From Fibrobacterota bacterium (GTDB lineage: Bacteria; Fibrobacterota; Chitinivibrionia; Chitinivibrionales; Chitinispirillaceae), in contig JAEZKC010000139.1 of NCBI GenBank assembly GCA_023436205.1, positions 1 through 55,554 of the forward strand: 55,554 nucleotides of DNA, read 5' to 3'. Within the stretch, counting starts at the first letter, position 1; each line of letters starts with the position of its first letter. Position numbers and translations under genes: made by a program. Below, piece by piece: positions 34,910 through 43,352 of the stretch. The notes below the pieces were generated by a model, which saw nothing but the letters and a program-made list of their open reading frames with translations, made no database searches and had not been told where the DNA came from.

Positions 34910-37900
34910 ATGAAAACGAATCGCTGGTTAAGCCGGTTAAGTTATGGTCTAGCCTTCTTAGTCTGCATGGGAATTCACGTAAGGGGCCAAGTTAGCTACA
35001 AAGATACGATCTGGGTTCCAGTGACTTTTTATGATTTTCACTCAGATCGAACTAACCCGGAGTTTGAATGTCCCCATGAAGGTGGCCGAAGAAGAGGAAT
35101 GGTTGATAACACTCTGGATGCAGATTTTAAACCTCAATTAGGCTCCAACCCGTATCGCAATAACTTTATCAAGTACTGGTTCAGAGATTGGGCAAACGGC
35201 GGAGGCAAAGGTGATTATACTAAGCCTTGTTATGATCCTGATCCTCCTTACCAAACTAGAATAGGCAATGAGTTTAATACCCCTTTCACCACGTGCGGAG
35301 TGACCACAGTAAATCACGATACAGCATTTATCAATAAAGTAATCAATGAGCATCTAGTTTTCCGTCATGATCCAAGACAGCCAGGTACATATTATTTTGA
35401 TAACGCAGAATTTTTCCCTCTTGATAATCGGGGCTTTGGCAATGAATGGAATACTGAAAACCGAAATCATAACTATTCATTCACCATGGAAATGGTATGG
35501 CGGTTTAAGATGGAACAAGGTCTTCGCTTCACATTTAGAGGGGATGACGATGTTTGGGTTTTCATAAATAACAAATTAGTTATGGACCTTGGCGGAATTC
35601 ATGGGCCATTGGAAGAAACTGTAATTGTGGATGATTTAGGTCTTGAACTCGGTAAAAGTTATGACTTCAGGCTTTTCTATGCTGAGCGCCATTCTTCAGG
35701 TTCTTCAATTAGGATAACAACCAATATCATTTCTTCTCCCCCAGATAGTCTAAAAATTGAAGTAACCCCCTCTGATACAATCAAAGCTGGCGACACCTTA
35801 TTTGCAAAAGCCCGCTTATGGGCAGATTCGGGAGAAGTCAACAGTTTTCCAGGGTCATTCACATGGACAATGAGAGACGTACTAGGAGTAAACCCTCCTA
35901 GTACGTTCCATTGGAATAATAACAGCCCAGACGCGATGTTTATCCCAACCAAAGCCTATACAACTGTAGTTATCAAAGGTCAGTACTTTGATCCTGGATC
36001 CGGTGTCACTGTGAAGGATTCAGTCCAAATTTATGTTAAACCTGGCGATATTTCTCAAGTAGTTATTGAAAGAGATGATGACTCAACCCGTAGCTTACGC
36101 GAAATTGATTCCTTAGTTATACCGGTAAGGATAGGGCCTAGTCAAACCGAAAACAGTAACTTTTATGCCATTTTCAGAGATAAATTTGGAAACTGGGTGT
36201 CACCTGCCGGAAATGCATCCTGGGGGACATTGCATCCCGCTATAGCCTCAGCAACCCAAGGGCAATTGGTTTCAAGAGGTCAGGGACGGGCAATCAGGGT
36301 AGCACTTAAAGGCAATACCCGCATAACCGTATCAGCCGTTGCAAAAGGAATTACATTCAAAGATGATGTAGCTCTTATTATTGATGAAGTAACTTATGAT
36401 TCTTTACAGGTTGGAATAAAAGAAAATGGTATATTTAAAGCAGTAGATACAGTAAACGTTCGAACCGGAAGAGATACCACACTCTGGGTACGCCAAAGAC
36501 GTAGTGATAATCAGGCCTGGGAAGAGGTTCCGGCCAGGTTTTCGCTTAACGGGCTCGTTGTGCTAACTCAGCCACCAACATCAAGTGTTATATCGTGGAG
36601 GCTTACAGCCACTGAAGTAGGAACTGGTACAGTCAGTGCATCTGCACCAGGTAAGAACAGTACCACGATTTCTGATCAGCTTGTAGTAGTAGTTAGGTTT
36701 GGCGACCCAGAAACAATGGTATTCTATCCTGCTTTAGGTAACCCGGCAAGCATGACTCCACTCAAGTTATACGATACTATTACTTCTGGTACAAGCAAAA
36801 ATATCTTTGCGAAGCTATTTGACATTCAAAATACATTCTTAGCCGATTACGAAACGATTGATTCTCTCAGAAATCGAATTACTTGGGATGTTCAAGGCCC
36901 TAACACTGCACGGGATACATTGTTCCCCGTTATGGGGAACAAATCAACTTTCCGGAGCACTCTAGCCCATAACGAATATACCATCACAGCAACATATAGG
37001 TATGGCGACAGGATAATCACACAACAAATTCACATATATGTCATACCTGGCCCTCCTAACAGTCTAGTACTTGAACCTAGTAATGATGGTAGGCTCACTT
37101 CACCAAACGATCCCATGCGGTTTAAAGATACTACGATGGTTATATCCGCCAAGGAAACATACAGTCGTGCTTTTGCCGTTTTGCGCGATAAAGATGGAAA
37201 CTATATACGCCCCTCAGGTTCCTTTGACCCCAAGAATCCAACAATACCCCAAATCACTGATTGGGCGGTACTGGAACCACCTCACCCACCAATCATCCAT
37301 TATGAAAAAGGTATTGAAATCCAGGGAGAAGGTATTGTCTACCGGGATTCTGCTAAAGGAATCACCCGTATTGTAGCGGTGGATAAAAACACAGGATACA
37401 CAGATACTCTGAAGGTCCAACTTATTGATTATTTTTACACGGATCTCAAAATTGTCGTAAATCCAGGAAGTGTTCTAATTGATGATTTGTCAATGAACAC
37501 TAACCAAGATACGACCTTATTTGTAATCGGAAAGAGATCTTCTGATCAAGAATGGGAACCAGTTAGATCATCTGTAATCTGGGAATATTCACCAAGTTTG
37601 AATGGCACTCTCAAGGTTCCGCCAACAAACCTCGCTTCGTGGTTTATTTCTCCAGTCGATACAGCACATGGCTGGATCAGAGTCAGCGTTGGAAACGATA
37701 ACGAAACCACCCCAGATTCCATTCAGGTCCTCTTCACCCCCGGACCTCCAGTACGGGCTGAATTTAAAGTTATTACTCCCGCAGACAGCCTGATCGCCGG
37801 AAATCAGATCAGAACCGAAGTGCTCATCTACAACCAGGATGATAAACTGGTTCATGGTGATTACAGTTATGATCTCAATGTCAATCCAGCATACTATAAA

Positions 37901-39589
37901 GATATTCTGGGCAAAGGCGGAGATAAATGTCCGGTACCGACCTTTTCAACAGATGCATCATCGAATGTCACCCTCACCACCAGTTTTACAACAGGTGTAA
38001 GTCAGACATTCCAAAGCGGTCGTGATACCGTTCTCTTTACTCTTTATTACGCACCCAAGGACCTTACTCACCAGCTATCACTTAATTTTGTAGATGGTAA
38101 TGACATCATTTCAGCCTCCACAAACCCGTTCCTGCTCAAAACCGGACCGCTTGACAGCATCGTTCTGGTGGATGGCAACAGAGTGCCTCTGGGTGACACT
38201 ATCAGACTTAACCATGAAACTCAGGACATTCTGTCTATCATCTCTGTTGGATACGACAGATATGGTAACTACATCGGCGAAACCACCAGCAACTGGTCAA
38301 CTACCGGAACCATTCCTGAAGTACGAATCCCGGAAGCTATCCAAATCATCTATGAAGCAACAGACTCAGATGACAATGCGAGTGGTGCCATCAATGCCTC
38401 CGCAAAGGATAACCCCAATGCTCAGGACCACGTGGTAGTGATCATCTACGGAGTCAAAACAACCCTGGCAAGTGCGATCACCCGCGACTGGAACGGTAAC
38501 GGCTATCTGGATCACATTGAGCTTCACTTCAATAAACCGGTATCCTCCACAGCAGGGCTGGATGTCACGGTAAACAGAAGTGTTGTTTTCTTCGGTGTGG
38601 AGAACATTGCCACCAGATCAGGACAGCCATCCGATTCTGTACTAATTCTCACTCTTTCGGAAAACCAGCAGCAGAAAATCCCTCAAACATCCTGGCAGCC
38701 AACGGTAAGCTTCCCCGCTTTTGGAGATGTGGGCGCGGCAAACCTGGTAGCCACTGATGGTGCAGGTCCAGTTGTGTGGGATGTGGTTAAATATTACGAT
38801 CAGAAGAAAGAGGTTGCTGCCAACCGTATCGTAGTTACCCTCAGCGAAAGCATAGTCAGACATGACGGTTTCGCTCTGGATATCAATAACCCGCCTGACA
38901 CAGTATTCTTTATCTGGGAAGACAGCAGCGGCAGCATTGTAAAAAAGAACTTACTGGATGGAATCGCCACATTCCAGTCTGCACCAAATGACAGCACACT
39001 GATATTCCTTACCTCTAATGGTCAGAATATCGATACCAAGAACCTGTTGAACTTCAGGACTCTTCCTCATTATGTGCACGACAAAGCTCAGTCCAATGCT
39101 CCGGATACTCTCAACAGAAAAGTGAGAGTGAGACTGGGTAATCAGCCACCCGAAAATGCCAAGCCTATTCCCAACCCAAGCAGAGGTGACCCGAATCTTG
39201 TACCTCCTAAAACTCTGAACGTTTATCACGACCCCAGAGCTTATCCCCATGTAACTAACGGTGGTGGCGGTACAGTAACAAGATTTGTGATCTATGTCCC
39301 GCCTCAGGACTCCCTGAGGTCCTGCAAAATCGAGGTCCAGGTTAAAATTTACGACCTGGCCGGAAATCTGGTAATTTCAGGCAAGAGCAAAGACTTCGTA
39401 ATGGATTCCAAGTTTGAAGCGCAAGCCGGAAATTACGTTGAGGCCGACCTTTACTGGAACGGTTTCAATGCAAAGGGAATGAATGCGGCTCCCGGAACTT
39501 ACAGACAGATTATCTATGTCCACTACACTGCAAGCATTTATCAGCATCTGGATAAACGTCTGCAGAGTACAATCGGAAAAGCGCCGTAA
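34910..39589 (+). CDS. Fibro-slime domain surface protein (1559 residues)
   Basis: Signal peptide 1-26 (ending HVRG). The fibro-slime domain spans about 30-270: it begins DTIWVPVTFYDFHSD and carries the PA14-like core FRGDDDVWVFINNKLVMDLGG, then SYDFRLFYAERHSSGS. Repeated Ig/big-like beta domains follow, with phrases such as GPPxSLxxEP and TTLWVxxRxSDxxWE recurring. The C-terminus (about 1455-1559) contains VKIYDLAGNLV and YWNGFNAKGMNAAPGTYR, the FlgD-like/sorting fold. Such proteins occur in numbers in Fibrobacter and are linked to adhesion to polysaccharide. A strong terminator follows. Base composition shifts within the gene near 37.6-37.8 kb. Confidence 0.9.
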   Translation: MKTNRWLSRLSYGLAFLVCMGIHVRGQVSYKDTIWVPVTFYDFHSDRTNPEFECPHEGGRRRGMVDNTLDADFKPQLGSNPYRNNFIKYWFRDWANGGGKGDYTKPCYDPDPPYQTRIGNEFNTPFTTCGVTTVNHDTAFINKVINEHLVFRHDPRQPGTYYFDNAEFFPLDNRGFGNEWNTENRNHNYSFTMEMVWRFKMEQGLRFTFRGDDDVWVFINNKLVMDLGGIHGPLEETVIVDDLGLELGKSYDFRLFYAERHSSGSSIRITTNIISSPPDSLKIEVTPSDTIKAGDTLFAKARLWADSGEVNSFPGSFTWTMRDVLGVNPPSTFHWNNNSPDAMFIPTKAYTTVVIKGQYFDPGSGVTVKDSVQIYVKPGDISQVVIERDDDSTRSLREIDSLVIPVRIGPSQTENSNFYAIFRDKFGNWVSPAGNASWGTLHPAIASATQGQLVSRGQGRAIRVALKGNTRITVSAVAKGITFKDDVALIIDEVTYDSLQVGIKENGIFKAVDTVNVRTGRDTTLWVRQRRSDNQAWEEVPARFSLNGLVVLTQPPTSSVISWRLTATEVGTGTVSASAPGKNSTTISDQLVVVVRFGDPETMVFYPALGNPASMTPLKLYDTITSGTSKNIFAKLFDIQNTFLADYETIDSLRNRITWDVQGPNTARDTLFPVMGNKSTFRSTLAHNEYTITATYRYGDRIITQQIHIYVIPGPPNSLVLEPSNDGRLTSPNDPMRFKDTTMVISAKETYSRAFAVLRDKDGNYIRPSGSFDPKNPTIPQITDWAVLEPPHPPIIHYEKGIEIQGEGIVYRDSAKGITRIVAVDKNTGYTDTLKVQLIDYFYTDLKIVVNPGSVLIDDLSMNTNQDTTLFVIGKRSSDQEWEPVRSSVIWEYSPSLNGTLKVPPTNLASWFISPVDTAHGWIRVSVGNDNETTPDSIQVLFTPGPPVRAEFKVITPADSLIAGNQIRTEVLIYNQDDKLVHGDYSYDLNVNPAYYKDILGKGGDKCPVPTFSTDASSNVTLTTSFTTGVSQTFQSGRDTVLFTLYYAPKDLTHQLSLNFVDGNDIISASTNPFLLKTGPLDSIVLVDGNRVPLGDTIRLNHETQDILSIISVGYDRYGNYIGETTSNWSTTGTIPEVRIPEAIQIIYEATDSDDNASGAINASAKDNPNAQDHVVVIIYGVKTTLASAITRDWNGNGYLDHIELHFNKPVSSTAGLDVTVNRSVVFFGVENIATRSGQPSDSVLILTLSENQQQKIPQTSWQPTVSFPAFGDVGAANLVATDGAGPVVWDVVKYYDQKKEVAANRIVVTLSESIVRHDGFALDINNPPDTVFFIWEDSSGSIVKKNLLDGIATFQSAPNDSTLIFLTSNGQNIDTKNLLNFRTLPHYVHDKAQSNAPDTLNRKVRVRLGNQPPENAKPIPNPSRGDPNLVPPKTLNVYHDPRAYPHVTNGGGGTVTRFVIYVPPQDSLRSCKIEVQVKIYDLAGNLVISGKSKDFVMDSKFEAQAGNYVEADLYWNGFNAKGMNAAPGTYRQIIYVHYTASIYQHLDKRLQSTIGKAP

Positions 39590-39616
39590 TAAACCTTTGT
39601 ACTTTTTTTGCAAAGG

Positions 39617-39647
39617 CTCGGTACCCCCCTACCGAGTCTTTTTTTTT
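39617..39647 (+). terminator. Intrinsic terminator of the fibro-slime gene
   Basis: CTCGGTA (39617-39623) pairs with TACCGAG (39630-39636) over a C6 loop, followed by TC and a T-run to 39647. It is 28 bases after the stop codon. Confidence 0.9.
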
Positions 39648-40115
39648 GCTGATTTCATGATAGTACTGTCAGCGATTCCCAAGGGCGTAAACTACCGTTT
39701 ATGAAAGCCAACCCTGACGGATTTGACTACTATCACACCGACACCAGTATAACGACCTAATATCTGAAATCATTCAACTGCACGAAAATGGAAACCAAGT
39801 TTTACTAGCAGATTTCCTGATCTCGGTGATTGATAGACTCTGATGACTATGTTCGATGGATTTTCAATGCGTGAGAGATGATCTGTGTCCTATGAGGCGT
39901 CTTCGCCGTTACCAGTACTATTCTCTGTTTGAATACAGGCAGTGCTGGGATGATGAGTTGTTCAAATCAAAGCAGATTGCCACTGCAACATAATGTTTCC
40001 ATTCCCGAAGTATCAATATATACATGCCTCAACCATAACTTTGCTTTACAAGACCCTGATTTCTAAGTATCTTTCAATAAATCCACACATACCAAGGTGA
40101 ATATTGAGGACATCG
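39648..40115 (+). other. Spacer with possible decayed coding fragments and a dispersed repeat
   Basis: No intact gene. Two short stretches read like protein: KLPFMKANPDGFDYYHTD (about 39684-39740) and ISEIIQLHENGNQVLLADF (about 39760-39820), in different frames and broken by stops. They may be a relic gene. The 85-bp repeat described separately lies at 39826-39910. The rest is AT-rich, and nothing more is supported. Confidence 0.35.
39826..39910 (+). repeat. 85-bp dispersed intergenic element, copy A
   Basis: Both ends match a second copy at 55367-55450. GTGATTGATA-ACTCTGATGACTAT opens the element (one difference), and a 3' end around AGGCGTCTTCGCCGTT closes it; the middle 45 bases differ. 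The 3' end contains the small hairpin GGCG-TCTT-CGCC. Spacing between the ends is 85 against 84 bases. Confidence 0.6.
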
Positions 40116-41006
40116 ATGCATATCTCAGAGATATTGAACAGTAACAAAATTTCCTTCAGCTTCGAATTTTTCCCTCCCAAGGATCAGGTTGCATCCGAAC
40201 AGCTGTACACAGCAATTTCAGAACTGACTCCTTTGCAACCCGCCTATGTGAGTGTGACCTATGGCGCCGGGGGCACGACAAGGGAGCTTACCCACGATTT
40301 GGTAATCCGACTGCAGAAAGAGACCAGTCTGACCGTGGTGAGCCATTTAACCTGCGTCGGGTCGGATGAAAAGGAGCTGAGATCGATCCTTGAGGATTAT
40401 GAAGCAAACGGTATCAGTAATATAATGGTACTTAGGGGCGACAGACCAAAAAACACCAATTCGGTGCTGCCGTTTACCGGTGATTTCAGCCACGCAGCCG
40501 ACCTGGTAAGCTATATTAAAAAGCATTTCCCAAAGATGGGAATAGGCGTTGCCGGATTCCCGGAGGGACATCCTGAAACTCCCAACCGGCTGAAGGAACT
40601 TGATTTTCTCAAGGCAAAAATCGATGCCGGTGCTGATTATATCTGCACCCAGCTTTTTTTCGACAACAGAGATTTTTACGACTACTGTGAACGTTGTGAA
40701 CTGGCAGGAATAAAAGTGCCCATTTTGGCAGGCATCATGCCGATTACCACCCGTAAAGGCATGCGGCGTATGGCCGAACTTGCCCTGGGCGCCCGTTACC
40801 CGGCAAGGCTTCTGCGTGCACTTTCCCGAGCCGAAGATGATGAGCATTTCGAGAAGGTTGGCATACACTGGGCTACTGAACAGGTAAGAGACCTTATTGA
40901 CAACGGAGTTAAGGGTGTTCATTTCTACACCCTTAACAAATCTAAAGCGACATTGAACATCTACGATTCCCTCGGAGTGACAAGCTCCGCGGGGTTGTCG
41001 AGGTAA
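40116..41006 (+). CDS. metF: Methylenetetrahydrofolate reductase
   Basis: 296 residues, a flavin TIM-barrel enzyme that makes 5-methyltetrahydrofolate for methionine synthesis. FSFEFFPPKD carries the catalytic Glu. YVSVTYGAGGTT, the VLRGDRPK phrase, GVAGFPEGHPE and ICTQLFFDN are the family's conserved blocks. The ATG at 40116 has GAGGA five bases upstream; a TTG four codons earlier is rejected. The GAF-ANTAR gene starts two bases after the stop, so the two may share a transcript. Confidence 0.95.
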   Translation: MHISEILNSNKISFSFEFFPPKDQVASEQLYTAISELTPLQPAYVSVTYGAGGTTRELTHDLVIRLQKETSLTVVSHLTCVGSDEKELRSILEDYEANGISNIMVLRGDRPKNTNSVLPFTGDFSHAADLVSYIKKHFPKMGIGVAGFPEGHPETPNRLKELDFLKAKIDAGADYICTQLFFDNRDFYDYCERCELAGIKVPILAGIMPITTRKGMRRMAELALGARYPARLLRALSRAEDDEHFEKVGIHWATEQVRDLIDNGVKGVHFYTLNKSKATLNIYDSLGVTSSAGLSR

Positions 41007-41007
41007 T

Positions 41008-41712
41008 TTGACGAAAGATCATGAAATGACAAGCGCCAGATTCCTGGAGGGAATCGCGGAGATCAGCCGCGCCATTATGGAACGCAACTATCTTGATGAT
41101 TTGCTTGCACTGATCGTATCAGTTACGGCAAAAATTACTGGATCCAAAATATGTTCCATTCTACTGCTTGACAAAACAAAAGGCGAACTGATTCTTCGCG
41201 CATGCCAGTCTGAATCGGGAAAATACAACCAGAGATCAAATACCCCTTTGGGAAAAGGTATCGCCGGTCGCGTTGCCCAGACAAACGAGCCCATAAAAGT
41301 GCTAAATGTCCAGAAAGATCCCCGTTTTATCAATAAAAGAGTGGCAATTGAAGACGGACTGGTTTCTTTGCTTTCCGTGCCCATGAGTATTGAGGGTGAA
41401 GTTATTGGAGTGATCAACTGCTACACTCCGGAGGAATACGATTTTTCAGGCGAAGACATAAATATGCTTACTGCAGTAGGTACCCAGGCGGCAGTTCTAC
41501 TTAAAAACACCGAGTTGCGGGTAATGAAAGAGATAGTGGAGCGTGAACTTGAAGAACGCAAAACTATTGAGAGAGCCAAGGAAATACTGATGGATAAGAA
41601 ACAGATCAGCGGTAAACAGGCTTTTGAAATGATGCGCAAGCAGAGCATGAACAGTCGCATATCCATGGCAAAGCTGGCAGAATCCATAATTGTTGCTTCA
41701 ACATTTGACTAA
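41008..41712 (+). CDS. GAF-ANTAR antitermination regulator
   Basis: 234 residues. GAF domain at about 20-165 (ICSILLLDKTKGELILRACQ, GKGIAGRVAQTNEPIKV, VLSVP-like SLLSVPMSIEGEVIGVINCY). Coiled coil at 165-185. ANTAR domain at about 180-230: IERAKEILMDKKQISGKQAF, then EMMRKQSMNSRISMAKLAE. ANTAR proteins bind paired hexaloop RNA hairpins and prevent terminator formation. The TTG at 41008, with GAGG close upstream, starts two bases after metF; an ATG six codons later is possible. Its probable RNA target lies directly downstream, before gdhA. It has no receiver domain, so it is likely regulated by a GAF ligand or a partner and not by a histidine kinase. Confidence 0.9.
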   Translation: MTKDHEMTSARFLEGIAEISRAIMERNYLDDLLALIVSVTAKITGSKICSILLLDKTKGELILRACQSESGKYNQRSNTPLGKGIAGRVAQTNEPIKVLNVQKDPRFINKRVAIEDGLVSLLSVPMSIEGEVIGVINCYTPEEYDFSGEDINMLTAVGTQAAVLLKNTELRVMKEIVERELEERKTIERAKEILMDKKQISGKQAFEMMRKQSMNSRISMAKLAESIIVASTFD

Positions 41713-41741
41713 TTAATGCACATAAGGTAATTTGTACATTC

Positions 41742-41787
41742 TACACAACAATGGCGTTGTGTAAAAATTGTGTATCGAAGAAGATGC
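41742..41787 (+). promoter_or_regulatory. Candidate ANTAR target RNA: two tandem hexaloop hairpins
   Basis: P1 is TACACAAC-AATGGC-GTTGTGTA (41742-41763): eight perfect pairs and a six-base loop with A at position 1 and G at position 4, the known ANTAR loop rule. After an eight-base linker, P2 is GTATC-GAAGAA-GATGC (41772-41787): five pairs, one of them G-T, and a six-base loop with G at position 4 but G, not A, at position 1. The last two bases of P2 are the first two of the terminator stem that follows, so the folds compete. Confidence 0.7.
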
Positions 41788-41827
41788 CCGATTCTCATGA
41801 TTCGTGAGAAGTCGGGCTTTTTGTTTT
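41786..41827 (+). terminator. Leader terminator upstream of gdhA
   Basis: GCCCGA-TTCTCA (41786-41797) pairs with TGAGAA-G-TCGGGC (41805-41817), 12 pairs with one bulged G, followed by a T-rich tail to 41827. It lies 50 bases before the gdhA ATG and overlaps hairpin P2. It may also be the terminator of the ANTAR gene. Confidence 0.85.
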
Positions 41828-41876
41828 TATACGGATTTTTGGTAATTTAAAATAAACCCCTTTCAAGGAGCTCCAA

Positions 41877-43211
41877 ATGTCTTTTGATGTCACCTCTTTT
41901 ATGGAAAAACTGAAGGCCAGAAACCCTGCTGAAAAAGAGTTTCATCAGGCTGCAGAGGAAGTTGTCCATTCGGTTGGACCTTTCATTGAAAAGAACCCCA
42001 AGTACCTCAAGGCACGCGTTCTTGAACGTATGGTAGAGCCTGAAAGAGTTATCATGTTCAGAGTTCCCTGGGTTGATGATAAAGGTGAAATTCAGGTAAA
42101 CCGCGGATTCCGTATTGAAATGAGCAGCGCCATTGGTCCCTACAAAGGTGGTCTGCGTTTCCACCCTTCAGTAAACCTTGGCATTCTGAAGTTCCTGGCT
42201 TTTGAACAGGTGTTCAAGAATTCACTGACCACGCTTCCCATGGGCGGCGGCAAGGGTGGATCCGACTTTGACCCCAAGGGTAAATCAGATAACGAAGTGA
42301 TGGCGTTCTGCCAGGCTTTCATGTCGGAACTGTTCCGCCACATTGGTCCCGATACCGACGTTCCTGCTGGTGATATTGGTGTGGGTGGCCGTGAGATCGG
42401 TTACATGTTCGGCATGTACAAAAAATTGCGCAACGAGTTCACCGGTGTTCTGACCGGTAAAAAGCTTGGCTGGGGTGGAAGCCTTATCAGACCTGAAGCC
42501 ACCGGTTACGGTTGCGTTTACTTCTGTGAGGAAATGCTCAAGACACGCGGTCAGAGCTTCGATGGAAAAGTTGTAGCGGTGAGCGGTTCGGGTAATGTGG
42601 CCCAGTATGCTTGCGAAAAAGCAACTCAGCTCGGCGCAAAGGTTGTCACCCTTTCTGACTCAAACGGCACCATCTACGATCCCCAAGGTATTACTCCGGA
42701 AAAGCTCGAATTTGTCATGGAGCTTAAGAATGTAAAGCGCGGAAGAATTAAGGAATACGCTGACCAGTACAAGTGCCAGTACATCGAAGGACGCCCTTGG
42801 AGTGTCAAATGTGATATCGCTCTACCTTGCGCCACACAGAACGAAATTGACGAGAACGAAGCTAAAACACTTGTCAAGAACGGCTGTATCTGTGTTGGTG
42901 AAGGTGCGAATATGCCCAGTGAGCCCGAAGCAGTTAAAGTCTTCCTTGACAGCCAGATCCTCTTCGGTCCTGGCAAGGCTGCCAACGCAGGCGGTGTGGC
43001 CACAAGCGGTCTGGAAATGACTCAGAACAGTATGCGTCTGAGCTGGACCCGTGATGAGGTCGATCAGAAACTGAACCAGATCATGAAAGCCATTCACACT
43101 CAGTGTGAGACATATGGAAAAGAAGGCGACTTCATCAATTATGTCAATGGTGCAAACATTGGCGGATTTGTGAAGGTTGCCGATGCCATGATCGATCAGG
43201 GCGTGGTATAA
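41877..43211 (+). CDS. gdhA: Glutamate dehydrogenase, NADP-specific type
   Basis: 444 residues, the normal size of hexameric bacterial GDH. PMGGGKGGSDFDPKG contains the catalytic Lys126, and DVPAGDIGVGGREIGYM contains the Asp region. The Rossmann segment is VAVSGSGNVAQYACEKA, and the end ALPCATQNEID and GEGANMPS is typical. It converts 2-oxoglutarate and ammonium to glutamate. AAGGAG lies upstream of the ATG. The leader carries the hexaloop pair and terminator, so expression is probably controlled by antitermination. A strong terminator follows. Confidence 0.96.
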   Translation: MSFDVTSFMEKLKARNPAEKEFHQAAEEVVHSVGPFIEKNPKYLKARVLERMVEPERVIMFRVPWVDDKGEIQVNRGFRIEMSSAIGPYKGGLRFHPSVNLGILKFLAFEQVFKNSLTTLPMGGGKGGSDFDPKGKSDNEVMAFCQAFMSELFRHIGPDTDVPAGDIGVGGREIGYMFGMYKKLRNEFTGVLTGKKLGWGGSLIRPEATGYGCVYFCEEMLKTRGQSFDGKVVAVSGSGNVAQYACEKATQLGAKVVTLSDSNGTIYDPQGITPEKLEFVMELKNVKRGRIKEYADQYKCQYIEGRPWSVKCDIALPCATQNEIDENEAKTLVKNGCICVGEGANMPSEPEAVKVFLDSQILFGPGKAANAGGVATSGLEMTQNSMRLSWTRDEVDQKLNQIMKAIHTQCETYGKEGDFINYVNGANIGGFVKVADAMIDQGVV

Positions 43212-43239
43212 TTTACTTTTAGATAAAACGGGCAATGCA

Positions 43240-43273
43240 GACCGGAGCAGGTTTTTGCTCCGGTCTTTTTTTT
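43240..43273 (+). terminator. Intrinsic terminator of gdhA
   Basis: GACCGGAGC (43240-43248) pairs perfectly with GCTCCGGTC (43257-43265), followed by eight Ts. Confidence 0.95.
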
Positions 43274-43352
43274 ATGTTATTAATTCTAATGAAAACTTAT
43301 ATTCTACTCTAATTTTTACTACTACAACCCCCAGATTATTACTGGAGAAGTC

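Noticed and set aside
39617..40115. Complete insertion sequence after the fibro-slime gene
   Set aside because: No transposase frame or terminal inverted repeats could be found; only short fragments and the 85-bp element.
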